Source of the DNA: Proteobacteria bacterium ST_bin11
Lineage (GTDB): Bacteria; Pseudomonadota; Gammaproteobacteria; Methylococcales; Methylomonadaceae
Direction: 5' to 3'
Assembly (NCBI GenBank): GCA_002083615.1
Contig: MSXO01000077.1
Location: 1 to 23,558, forward strand
DNA length: 23,558 bases
Position numbers and translations under genes: made by a program. The notes beneath the pieces are model-generated. The model did not search any database and was not told the DNA's origin. It saw only the letters and a list, made by a program, of their open reading frames with translations. Positions 1-7,556 of this stretch are shown here, in pieces. Position 1 is the first letter of the stretch. Each line of letters starts with the position of its first letter.

Positions 1-29
1 TGGACAATGGGGTCCACTTTAGTCTTCAT
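1..29 (-). CDS. Start of an unidentified leftward gene, cut by the window edge
   Basis: Reading leftward, an ATG at 29-27 opens MKTKVDPIV and runs off the window. A perfect Shine-Dalgarno sequence (GGAGGAAG, plus-strand 36-43) sits six bases before the ATG, which is why I accept such a short fragment. The leader contains an imperfect inverted repeat (about 30-41 against 54-65, roughly 8 of 11 matching) that could fold over the ribosome binding site. A mobile-element gene is possible given the AT-rich accessory setting, but nine residues are too few to identify a family. Confidence 0.45.
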
Positions 30-547
30 GTAAAACTTCCTCCGTCTGTTACGAGAAAATTCTACTTTTAAACACTGCTTTTTTCAGGGGGATTACCGGA
101 GCAGAACAATTGCCTGAAACATCTAAAATAACGTAGCAATTGAATTGCCTGTGAGTGTTAACGTACAGATTACTGATGGCTGCTGTGTTATGTTTTATCG
201 GCCTTGGTAATCTACATTTACTTTAAAGTGATGACATTGCTTTTTGCGAAGGGGGTTATGTTTCGACAATACGCGAGCAAGCGTTGCAAGCCATGGTTGC
301 ATTGGTAGCCAAGGATAGTGATGGGCAGCAAGTGATGAAAGAGGCGAAATCAGATTTTCGTAAGAAGAGCGACCTTTAGTGAATAGCAAACAGCGATAGA
401 ACACTATCGTGCATACATGGGAGAGAAATCTAGTTCCCGAGTTGGGCGCGCACCTTAGCGCCATATTGCACAGATCACCCCCTTTATTTGGAAACAAAAT
501 AAGATGAATTGTTTTTAATAATTTCCTTTATTTTTTTAGGTCTTTAA
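30..547. other. Gene-poor AT-rich stretch
   Basis: No convincing complete gene lies here. The left end holds the leader of the leftward edge gene, and 227-379 holds one coding-like remnant described separately. A 100-codon leftward frame at 195-497 has many Cys, His and Arg residues, no ribosome binding site and no domain-like pattern, so I treat it as chance. The final bases before 548 are T-rich and serve as the poorly defined upstream region of the next gene. Confidence 0.5.
227..379 (+). pseudogene. Coding-like C-terminal remnant, unidentified
   Basis: A 50-codon frame bounded by TAA (224-226) and TAG (377-379) has no usable start. Its second half reads like a genuine amphipathic protein C-terminus (GYVSTIREQALQAMVALVAK, then DSDGQQVMKEAKSDFRKK). 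The pattern 'IRE.AL.AM.AL..D.DGQ.VM' faintly resembles the end of PhnD-like phosphonate/phosphite substrate-binding proteins, where a helix is followed by a 'pegq.vl' segment, but this is a weak impression. If it is coding, it is the stump of a gene whose 5' part is lost. Chance remains possible. Confidence 0.3.
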
Positions 548-1132
548 ATGAAAAAGTTAGCATTCCTAGTCCTTTTAACTATATTTTTTGCTTATTCTCT
601 TTTTCAATCAAACGCGAGTGCTGACTCAATCACTTACGCATTAGATGCCAAATATTCTGTTGCAACTGGATCAATAGTTAGCATTCCATCGGTCGGCAAT
701 GTTTCGTTTTCACTTTTGCCCGACGGGTCTATTGATGTTGTGACTAGTTTCATTGGCAACGACATTAAAATAATTGACTTTGGTATTGATGCTATCAAAG
801 ATGACAATCCCATTATCAAATCAAAACCGTATATGGTTTCGCCCGGCTTATCGTTTTCTAACCATATGGGGCTATTTAACAATGTAATACAGCTTTCAGA
901 ATGGCCTCCAAAGGCATCTTTTGTTGAGGCGGTTTTTGGAATTAACCAGCGCTACACGTCTGTAAATCAATTCTTAACCCGTCACGATAATTCACCCGTA
1001 TATGTCCTCGGCTATGATGGTGGTGGCTACACATTGTATGGAACTGCAGTGCCTATCCCATCTGGCATTCTAATGTTCGCATCTGGCTTACTAGCAACGG
1101 GAGCTTTCCGAATGGGCAGAAAGCCCCAGTGA
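548..1132 (+). CDS. Exported protein with PEP-CTERM-like (VPIP) sorting tail
   Basis: A 194-residue protein of unknown function. An N-terminal signal peptide is clear: MKK, a hydrophobic core to about residue 20, and a likely cleavage after NASA (residue 25). The C-terminus is a sorting signal of the PEP-CTERM/VPLP type: VPIPSGILMFASGLLA, a hydrophobic helix, then basic residues (RMGRK). Proteins with such tails are normally handled by an exosortase-like enzyme and reach the envelope or extracellular matrix. The middle is beta-rich, polar and cysteine-free, with no domain I recognise. The ribosome binding site is weak (AGG before a T-rich spacer). AT-rich codon use and the next gene's similar tail suggest accessory surface proteins. 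Function unknown. Confidence 0.85.
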   Translation: MKKLAFLVLLTIFFAYSLFQSNASADSITYALDAKYSVATGSIVSIPSVGNVSFSLLPDGSIDVVTSFIGNDIKIIDFGIDAIKDDNPIIKSKPYMVSPGLSFSNHMGLFNNVIQLSEWPPKASFVEAVFGINQRYTSVNQFLTRHDNSPVYVLGYDGGGYTLYGTAVPIPSGILMFASGLLATGAFRMGRKPQ

Positions 1133-1309
1133 TTTCTATACCTTTGCCCGGGTCAATATGTGCATATTTGGCAATGTGTTATGGCTGTAGATAGCCAGTC
1201 GCTCCTCGAAGCTTTAGATGTAATGGTTCGTAGCGAATAAACCCTTTTGATGGTAGCCCGTTCAAGTTTTCTGAAAAATCAACTCGTTATCCACTATTGA
1301 GAGGTAAGT

Positions 1310-2080
1310 ATGAGCAAAAATAGAACCCTAATGGCCGGCCTGCTGCTTAGCCTCACTTCTATAACTACAGAGGCCTCATTAACTGTTGGTTATGCCGACG
1401 GCAAAAGTGTCGTTTATAGTAGTTTAGGCAACATTACTTGGACTGGCGATGCCAATTTGCTGGGTACTCTTCAAAACAAATTGGGGTACGAGGTAGTGGT
1501 GAATTCTATCATCGCCGTTAGTCCGGTCATCATTGATATGCCGAATATCTTTGATACACCTGCCAATAGTGGCAAGCACACCGTCTCAAGTTTAGATTTT
1601 GATAGCAATAGACTTGGAGCAGTCAGCTGGTTTGGTGCCAAAGCATTTATAAACTACCTAAACAGCACAGCTTACGCTGGTTCCAGCCAGTGGGGCTTGC
1701 CAATAACACCACCAAGCAACGACCAAACTGGTAATTTTGAACAAACTAGCAGTCAATTGGGCGAACTTTTTTATAAAGAATTGGGTGGCACCGCCGGTAA
1801 CCCAATTCCAAAAACTAGCTACTTCAGCAACGAACAAGATTGGGTCTACTGGTCTGATACTCAGGACCCCTACGCAAATGACCTCGCCTATAATTTTATC
1901 ACTTCTAATGGCGTTTTTAGTAAGTATTACAAGGACTTCCCTTTATATGCCTGGGCAGTGAGTCCCGGTAATCTTACGTCCGTGCCACTGCCAGGCGCGG
2001 CGTGGTTGTTTAGCGCGTGGATAGGTTTAATGGCGCTAAGCATGCGCTATAAGCCAAAAGCATCGATAATAATTCATTAG
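1310..2080 (+). CDS. Exported DUF1566-like protein with VPLP sorting tail
   Basis: A 256-residue protein with a signal peptide (residues 1-22, cleavage near TEA-SL). The central part (about 95-220) has the layout of DUF1566 / Lcl C-terminal domains: 'AVSWFGAKAFINYLN', then 'AGSSQWGLPITPP', later 'YFSNEQDWVYWSDTQ' and a terminal 'YAWAVSPG', matching the family's 'A..yc..l...g...WrLPt' and 'yWSst' signatures. The end is VPLPGAAWLFSAWIGLMALS plus basic RYKPKAS, a variant PEP-CTERM sorting signal. A good ribosome binding site (GAGAGG) precedes the ATG. It follows the other VPxP protein by 177 bases, probably with its own promoter. It is probably anchored in or released to the cell surface; the substrate or role is unknown. 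Confidence 0.85.
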   Translation: MSKNRTLMAGLLLSLTSITTEASLTVGYADGKSVVYSSLGNITWTGDANLLGTLQNKLGYEVVVNSIIAVSPVIIDMPNIFDTPANSGKHTVSSLDFDSNRLGAVSWFGAKAFINYLNSTAYAGSSQWGLPITPPSNDQTGNFEQTSSQLGELFYKELGGTAGNPIPKTSYFSNEQDWVYWSDTQDPYANDLAYNFITSNGVFSKYYKDFPLYAWAVSPGNLTSVPLPGAAWLFSAWIGLMALSMRYKPKASIIIH

Positions 2081-2229
2081 AACAAGGCGTAAATTTAGGC
2101 GCACTAGTCAAACAACGCAAGACAAATTTGACTCAAAACGAAACGACTTGAAACTGCGTGCATATAAGGAATAGACTGTAATTTCACGTTGTTTCAATTC
2201 GTTGGTGATGCACTTTTAATGCGATGGTC

Positions 2230-2246
2230 GTGCGATCGAATCGCAC
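2230..2246. repeat. Perfect inverted repeat, 7-bp arms
   Basis: GTGCGAT-CGA-ATCGCAC is a perfect 7-bp hairpin; an outer GTCGT/ACGAC pairing (with a two-base bulge) extends it. It lies in the gene-free 2081-2324 stretch downstream of the DUF1566-like gene and before the recombinase scrap. No T-run follows on either strand, so it is not a clear intrinsic terminator. It could be a terminator stem without U-tract or a protein-binding site. I see nothing else in that stretch. Confidence 0.4.
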
Positions 2247-2324
2247 ACGACACACTATAAAATGCTTTATAAATCAAAAATTTAGATTTCGCAGGCGGCT
2301 GGTTTTCTTATGCCTGCAATTTTA

Positions 2325-2459
2325 CTACGCGAGATTTACGCGACTTAGCTTTTCAACAGAATCACGCAGTTCAGCAATCTCAGCCTGACAGTAATGATCA
2401 GTAATCCTGCCAGATTTGTGCCCAAGCAAGTCCTGTCGATTTTCAAAGCCGTTTGACAT
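2325..2459 (-). pseudogene. C-terminal remnant of a tyrosine recombinase (phage-type integrase)
   Basis: Forty-four codons read MSNGFENRQDLLGHKSGRIT, then DHYCQAEIAELRD. This is the C-terminal box of tyrosine recombinases: 'LQDLLGHKS..IT.HY..AEI..L'. The catalytic-core His of the LGHKS motif (residue 14) and the nucleophilic Tyr (residue 23) are both preserved, but the N-terminal core-binding domain and the two catalytic arginines are absent. The ATG is simply the first in frame; there is no ribosome binding site. It lies 20 bases beyond the stop of the RND gene on the same strand. It is best read as a scar of a former integrated element and is very unlikely to be functional. Confidence 0.65.
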
Positions 2460-2479
2460 AGCCGGCTTTGTTTCGAAAA

Positions 2480-5400
2480 TCACGACTCGACAGCGGCTGC
2501 TTTTGGTGCGGTATAGCGTTTCCAAAAAGCCAAACCCAAATTTTTAAAATCGTCCAGATAGGTATAAGCCACCGGAATCACCAATAGGCTGAGCAAAGTG
2601 GACGTGACCAAGCCGCCGATCACCGCAACCGCCATCGGGCTGCGGAATGATGAATCCGCGTTGCCCATGCCTATCGCAATTGGCAACATGCCCGCACCCA
2701 TCGCGATCGTGGTCATGACGATAGGTCTGGCGCGCTTATGGCAGGCATCCAGCAGGGCATCCATGCGGCTCATGCCGTGCTCGCGGCGGGCGACGATGGC
2801 GTATTCGACCAGCAAGATGGAGTTTTTGGTGGCTATGCCCATCAGCATCACTAGACCAATCAATGACGGCATCGAAAACGCCTTGCCCGTCAACAACAAC
2901 GCCACGAAGCCGCCACCGAACGACAGCGGCAGTGCCGCCAAAATGGTGATGGGCTGCAGGAAGTCTTTAAACAGTAAAACCAGCACAATAAAGATGCACA
3001 ACACGCCGGTCAGCATAGCCAGACCAAAACTGGCAAACAGCTCCCCCATCATTTCCGCGTCACCGATATTGATACGTTTCACGCCGGCCGGCAGGTTTTT
3101 TATGCTCTGAAGGTTTTCCACCGCCGCGGCAACCTCGCCGAGCGGTTGGCCGGACAATTCGATTTCGAAGTTGACATTGCGCGAGCGGTCATAGCGATCA
3201 ATCACCGCCGGACCGCTGGACAGTTCCAGTTTAGCCACTTGGCCGACCATCACCGCGCCGATGCCCGGCTTGGCGGACGGCACGGCCAGCCGTTCCAACA
3301 CGCTCAAATCGTGCCGGCCCTCATCGGCCAATTTGACCACCATCGGCACTTGCCGTTGCGCGAGATTGAGCTTGGCCAAAGACCAGTCGTAATCGCCCAG
3401 GGTGGCGATACGCAGGGTTTCCGCCAGTGCAGAGGTAGTCACGCCCAGATCGGCGGCGCGGGCAAAGTCCGGTCGCACCGCTATTTCCGGACGCACCAGC
3501 GCGGCACTGGAGGCGATGCTGCCCAGGCCAGGAATGGTTCGCAGGTCGCGCTCCAAGTTGCGAGCCGCAACGCTCAAGGCTTGCGGATCGTCACCACTCA
3601 ACACCAATATGTATTTTTCGCCGGAAGCACCCAAACCCACTTTGGTACGTACGCCGGGGAGTTTTTGGAGAGCCTGACGGATATTTTGCTCGATGACCTG
3701 TTTACGCACCGGCCTGTCTTGGCGGTTGGCCAAAGTAATCGTCAGCGTGGCCTTGCGAACCTCGCCGCTGCCTTGGTTGCCGGCCATAGGGTCACTACCC
3801 GCCGAGCCGCTGCCGATGGTGGTGTAGATCGTTTTCACATAATCGATACCGGCGACCAATTGCCTGGCAGCTTCGGCGGAAGCGCGCGTTTGGGCCAGAC
3901 TTGAACCGGGCGGTAATTCTACGAATACCTGGGTCTGCGGGTTGTCATCGGCTGGGATAAAGCCGGTGGGCAATAACGGAATCAAAAACAGCGAGCCGAT
4001 AAAAAACGCCGCCGCGCCACAGATCGTGGTGAACCGATGATGCAAACACCAGCCCGCCAGCTTCATATAGGTGCGCATCAGCACACCTTCTTTTACCTCT
4101 GCGTACTCTTTGTCTTTTAACATGTACGCGGCCATCATCGGCGTCAGCATCCGGGCTACCACAAGCGAGGCCAAGATTGCCAACGCCGCCGTCCAGCCGA
4201 ATTGCTTGAAAAACCGCCCTGCAACGCCACTCATAAAAGCGGTCGGTAGAAATACCGCTACCAGTGCGAAGGTAGTGGCCACCACGGCCAAACCGATTTC
4301 ATCGGCGGCCTCCATCGCGGCTTGATACGGGGTTTTGCCCATCCGTAAGTGGCGGACAATGTTTTCCACTTCCACGATAGCATCGTCGACCAAAATGCCG
4401 ATTACCAAAGATAAGGCTAACAAGGTGATCACGTTCAGCGAGAAGCCCAAATAATCCATACCCAAGAAGGCCGGAATCACCGACAGCGGCAAGGCCACGG
4501 CGGAAATAAAGGTGGCCCGCCAATCACGCAAGAACAACCAGACCACTAAAACCGCCAGTAAGGCGCCTTCGTAGAGCATGGTCATCGAGCCCTGAAATTC
4601 TTCCTCAACCGGCGTGACAAAATTAAAAGCCTCGGTGAATTCGATATCCGGGTTGGCGACGCGTAGTTCGGCCAGGGCTTTTTGCACACCGGCGCCGACC
4701 TCTACCTCGCTGGCACCCCGACTGCGGGTGACTTCAAAGCCCACCACCGGCTTACCATTCAGCAGCGCCAGCGCGCGCGGTTCGGCAACCGAGTCGTCTA
4801 CCTTGGCGACTTGATCGAGTCGAATGCGGCGGCCATCGGCTAAGGACAGTTGCAAGGGCCGCATTTCATCGACCGAAGCCACGTTCGCCAAAGTGCGCAC
4901 CGGTTGCTCACCGCTACCCAAGTCAATCCGCCCGCCGGCGCTCTCGCGCTGCATTTGCCGCAATTGCCGGGAAATATCTGCTGCTGTCGCGCCCAATGCC
5001 TGCAGCTTGACCGGATCCAATGCAATCGTCACTTCACGACTGACGCCGCCCACCCGGTTGACGGCACCAACGCCACGCACGGCCAACAAGCGCTTGGCGA
5101 CTGTGTCTTCCACAAACCAGGACAGCGCTTCTTCATCGCGCTGGCTAGAGCTGACGGTTAAAGCCAAAATCGGCGAACCGGCCAAATCCAGCTTGGTGAC
5201 AATCGGGTCGCGCAGGTCGCCCGGCAAATCGGCGCGCACTTTGGAAATGGCGGAACGCACATCATCCAATGCTTCTTGCACCGGTTTTTCCAGGCGAAAT
5301 TCGGCGGTAATAGTGGCACTGCCATCCTGAACTTTGGAAGAGATATGCTTCAAGCCCTGTAAAGTGGCGATGGCATTTTCGATTTTTCGCGCCACCTCGG

Positions 5401-5581
5401 TTTCCAGTTGCGACGGCGAAGCGCCGGGCAGCGAGGTCGAGACTGAGATGGTTGGCAGTTCCAGATCGGGAAAGTTCTGGATTTTCATTGACTTGAAGCT
5501 AAACACACCGGCGAAACTGAGCAGCACGAACAACATCATGGCCGGAATGGGGTTGCGGATACACCAGGCGGAAACATTCAT
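2480..5581 (-). CDS. RND-family efflux transporter permease subunit (HAE1-like)
   Basis: A 1033-residue inner-membrane proton antiporter of the AcrB/HAE1 class, the pump of a tripartite efflux system. It starts in typical style (NPIPAMM, then the first membrane helix) and keeps the first periplasmic porter segment (LPGASPSQLETEVARKIENA, residues 51-70). The proton-relay pair is present in TM4: GILVDDAIVEVEN with D399-D400. The second half repeats the fold, including the GIATKNSILLVEYA segment typical of TM10-11. Length is normal. It overlaps the membrane-fusion gene by four bases (ATGA), so the two are translationally coupled. No outer-membrane factor gene is nearby, so the channel is presumably TolC-like and encoded elsewhere. 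The substrate cannot be told from sequence. Confidence 0.95.
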   Translation of the reverse strand: MNVSAWCIRNPIPAMMLFVLLSFAGVFSFKSMKIQNFPDLELPTISVSTSLPGASPSQLETEVARKIENAIATLQGLKHISSKVQDGSATITAEFRLEKPVQEALDDVRSAISKVRADLPGDLRDPIVTKLDLAGSPILALTVSSSQRDEEALSWFVEDTVAKRLLAVRGVGAVNRVGGVSREVTIALDPVKLQALGATAADISRQLRQMQRESAGGRIDLGSGEQPVRTLANVASVDEMRPLQLSLADGRRIRLDQVAKVDDSVAEPRALALLNGKPVVGFEVTRSRGASEVEVGAGVQKALAELRVANPDIEFTEAFNFVTPVEEEFQGSMTMLYEGALLAVLVVWLFLRDWRATFISAVALPLSVIPAFLGMDYLGFSLNVITLLALSLVIGILVDDAIVEVENIVRHLRMGKTPYQAAMEAADEIGLAVVATTFALVAVFLPTAFMSGVAGRFFKQFGWTAALAILASLVVARMLTPMMAAYMLKDKEYAEVKEGVLMRTYMKLAGWCLHHRFTTICGAAAFFIGSLFLIPLLPTGFIPADDNPQTQVFVELPPGSSLAQTRASAEAARQLVAGIDYVKTIYTTIGSGSAGSDPMAGNQGSGEVRKATLTITLANRQDRPVRKQVIEQNIRQALQKLPGVRTKVGLGASGEKYILVLSGDDPQALSVAARNLERDLRTIPGLGSIASSAALVRPEIAVRPDFARAADLGVTTSALAETLRIATLGDYDWSLAKLNLAQRQVPMVVKLADEGRHDLSVLERLAVPSAKPGIGAVMVGQVAKLELSSGPAVIDRYDRSRNVNFEIELSGQPLGEVAAAVENLQSIKNLPAGVKRINIGDAEMMGELFASFGLAMLTGVLCIFIVLVLLFKDFLQPITILAALPLSFGGGFVALLLTGKAFSMPSLIGLVMLMGIATKNSILLVEYAIVARREHGMSRMDALLDACHKRARPIVMTTIAMGAGMLPIAIGMGNADSSFRSPMAVAVIGGLVTSTLLSLLVIPVAYTYLDDFKNLGLAFWKRYTAPKAAAVES

Positions 5582-6687
5582 TGTGTTAGCACCCGCACGC
5601 TGTCGCCATCCGCTAAAAAGGACGCACCACTAGCCACCAGACGATCATCGGCGGCCACTCCCGCTAAAATTTCCAGCTGGTCGCCGTTTCTGCGACCCAA
5701 CTGCACTTTAACCTGCTTGACACGCGCCCGATCCTGGTTTTGCTCAGTCAGCACAAACACGTAGCTAAAGCCGTCCCGCAAAGACAAGGCCTCTTGAGGC
5801 AGCGTTAATCCTTTGGAACTACCCAAATCAAATTCGCCACGGGCAAACATCCCGGCGCGCAAACCGCTCTGCACGGCATTGGGTAAATCAACGTAAACCA
5901 GACCATTGCGATTTTGTACATCCAGGGTTGGCGCTAAGAAACGGATGCGACCGTCTATGCTGCCGACATTAGGCACTTCTACCCTCACCTTAAGGCCCGG
6001 TTTAAGTTGCATCATTTCGGCGGCGGTCAGTTCGCCGCGCCATTCCAGCCGGTTCTGCCGGATCAACCGAAACAATTCCTGACCCTTGGCCGCCACTGCG
6101 CCCAAGGTGGCATTCCGCGCCGAAATCACCCCATCGTCGGTGGCCATTACCTTGGTATATTTCAAACGCAACAATTGCGCATCCAACTGCGCTTTCGCTA
6201 GCTGGACTTTGGCATTGGCGGTTTTTTCGCTGGTTAGATATTGCCCAACTTGTTGCGCACTCAAGGCTTTGCTGGCCAGCCGCTCGGCGCGTTCGGCGTT
6301 GATCCGCGCATCGGCCTGATTAGCTTCCGCTTCCGCCAACACCGCTCGGCTTTGCGCAACATCGGCCAGTACGCTTTCATCGGAAAATGTCGCCAATACC
6401 TGGCCTTTCTTGACTGCTTCGCCAATTTGCACATTGACCGCGCTTAGGCGCAGGTCGCCAACTTCGGCGCCGATCACCGCTTCCTGCCAGGGTGCGATTG
6501 AACCGTTAGCCGTCAGACTGACCGGAATATCGCGCATTTGCAAGCGAATCACAGACACACTGAGTGCAGGATTGGCAGCGGGCGGCGGGGGTGATGGGGC
6601 GGGTTCGTTGGCCCGACCCATGGCTATGCCAATGCCAACTAGCGAAATCAGGACGAGAAGCAGTGTACCTATCTTGCCTTTACTCAT
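5578..6687 (-). CDS. RND efflux periplasmic adaptor (membrane fusion protein)
   Basis: A 369-residue HlyD/AcrA-type adaptor that links the RND pump to an outer-membrane channel. Residues 8-24 form a signal-anchor, followed by a proline-rich linker (PAPSPPPP). The barrel-sandwich (lipoyl-like) half-motif is at about 62-105 (AVIGAEVGDLRLSAVNVQIG, then KKGQVLATF). An alpha-helical hairpin rich in Ala/Glu/Gln covers about 108-168. The second lipoyl half (DDGVISARNATLGAVAAKGQ) and a beta-barrel plus membrane-proximal domain follow. The ATG has a strong GGAGGAAAG ribosome binding site. The gene lies 130 bases downstream of the TetR regulator on the same strand and overlaps the pump gene by four bases, so it is most likely part of one tetR-MFP-RND operon. 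Confidence 0.93.
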   Translation of the reverse strand: MSKGKIGTLLLVLISLVGIGIAMGRANEPAPSPPPPAANPALSVSVIRLQMRDIPVSLTANGSIAPWQEAVIGAEVGDLRLSAVNVQIGEAVKKGQVLATFSDESVLADVAQSRAVLAEAEANQADARINAERAERLASKALSAQQVGQYLTSEKTANAKVQLAKAQLDAQLLRLKYTKVMATDDGVISARNATLGAVAAKGQELFRLIRQNRLEWRGELTAAEMMQLKPGLKVRVEVPNVGSIDGRIRFLAPTLDVQNRNGLVYVDLPNAVQSGLRAGMFARGEFDLGSSKGLTLPQEALSLRDGFSYVFVLTEQNQDRARVKQVKVQLGRRNGDQLEILAGVAADDRLVASGASFLADGDSVRVLTQ

Positions 6688-6817
6688 GACTTTCCTCCGG
6701 TGAAAGTGGCGTTTTGATTTAAAAATAATCTGCGAATGCTGGCGCTATTGAGCAAAGCGTCCGCCGTTGGCTGCATAGACTTAAAACTCAAATACGCAGA
6801 TCTCAATGGACTTATTA

Positions 6818-7477
6818 TCATAAGCCACCTCCAGTGCGACGCGCGGCCTCGTTCTCGATCATCGCAAACGCGAAATCAGCTAACCTCTCCGCGAGCACGT
6901 CGATTGCTTTGGGCGCGGCTAAAATTTGCGGGGAAATCACTGAGACCACTTCTTGCCCCACATAAAAATACACAGCCATACCGATCATTGCGAAGGCCAG
7001 CCGGTGTAAATCGGCGTCGACATCATTTAGTCCCAAATGCCTTTGCAACAGTGCCACCAGCGCTTCGTGTTGCGGCTTAATCTCCGTGTCGATTTCTTGC
7101 TGCCAAGCGCCGGTCGGCTCAATCATCTCCCGAAAGTGGAGTTTCATCACCAGCCCCAGTTCCTCGCCTCTTTTGAAAGGCTCCAGGAATTCGCTAAAAA
7201 ACCTACGTAAAACCTCGCGCAAGGGTAAGTCCGCGTAATCCGCAACATTGGAACCACAAGGCAAATCGCCCATCGGCTCGGTGAACGCGGCACGATATAG
7301 CCCGGCTTTATCGCCGAAGTAATAGCGGATAGCCGAAATATTCGCGCCCGCCGCGTCGCAGATTTCTCGTGTGGAGGCGGCCTTGTAGCCCTTTTCGGCA
7401 AACAACCGCAACGCCGCCATCACCAGTCGGCTGCGTGCGTCGTGAGTATCTGTTGCGGAAATTTCGGAAATGACCAT
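6818..7477 (-). CDS. TetR-family regulator, CecR (DUF1956)-like
   Basis: A 219-residue TetR repressor. The N-terminal helix-turn-helix is at about residues 14-60: ARSRLVMAALRLFAEKGYKA, then STREICDAAGANISAIRYYF. The 'NISAIRYYFGDKAGLY' form, followed by a long all-helical ligand domain ending in a 'MIGMAVYFYVGQ' segment, is the style of the CecR/YbiH group (TetR_C with DUF1956). Members typically control adjacent efflux genes. The ATG follows GAGG. Its promoter contains two perfect 18-bp palindromes (7508-7525 and 7535-7552), and the efflux genes follow on the same strand, so the whole operon is probably repressed by this protein and induced by a pump substrate. The ligand is unknown. Confidence 0.92.
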   Translation of the reverse strand: MVISEISATDTHDARSRLVMAALRLFAEKGYKAASTREICDAAGANISAIRYYFGDKAGLYRAAFTEPMGDLPCGSNVADYADLPLREVLRRFFSEFLEPFKRGEELGLVMKLHFREMIEPTGAWQQEIDTEIKPQHEALVALLQRHLGLNDVDADLHRLAFAMIGMAVYFYVGQEVVSVISPQILAAPKAIDVLAERLADFAFAMIENEAARRTGGGL

Positions 7478-7507
7478 GCTGCCTCGGCAAAATGCTTGCT
7501 AGAAATA

Positions 7508-7525
7508 AAATCAATCGATTGATTT
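7508..7525. promoter_or_regulatory. Operator palindrome 1 for the TetR regulator
   Basis: A perfect 18-bp palindrome, AAATCAATCGATTGATTT, lying about 30 bases before the tetR start codon and just downstream of the predicted -10 box, so it covers the likely transcription start. It shares its 14-bp core ATCAATCGATTGAT with palindrome 2, whose centre is 27 bp away. The pairing of two near-identical palindromes at a TetR-family promoter is characteristic of an autorepressed operator. Binding by this regulator is inferred. Confidence 0.75.
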
Positions 7526-7527
7526 GC

Positions 7528-7556
7528 AAAATATCAATCAATCGATTGATTGTCAA
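7528..7556 (-). promoter_or_regulatory. Promoter of the tetR-MFP-RND operon
   Basis: On the minus strand, TTGACA (7556-7551) and TATTTT (7533-7528) are separated by exactly 17 bases, a near-consensus sigma-70 promoter. Transcription should begin near 7521, about 45 bases before the tetR ATG. The spacer is occupied almost exactly by operator palindrome 2, and the start region by palindrome 1. A bound repressor would therefore block polymerase directly. Confidence 0.75.
7535..7552. promoter_or_regulatory. Operator palindrome 2 for the TetR regulator
   Basis: A perfect 18-bp palindrome, CAATCAATCGATTGATTG, filling the spacer between the -35 and -10 boxes of the operon promoter and touching the -35 box. 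It shares its core with palindrome 1. The centre-to-centre distance of 27 bp is a little over two and a half helical turns, so two repressor dimers would sit on roughly opposite faces of the DNA. Confidence 0.75.

Noticed and set aside
195..497. A 100-codon leftward frame in the gene-poor left end
   Set aside because: No ribosome binding site, composition rich in Cys/His/Trp, no recognisable pattern, and it overlaps a more protein-like frame on the other strand.
1185..1243. Small frame MAVDSQSLLEALDVMVRSE between the two exported-protein genes
   Set aside because: Nineteen codons only, without a ribosome binding site or recognisable family; chance is likely.
2598..6703. Long rightward frames antisense to the RND and fusion-protein genes (for example 3146-3904)
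   Set aside because: They are shadows of high-GC coding DNA: His/Gln/Arg-rich translations without domains, ribosome binding sites or promoters, inside strongly supported genes.
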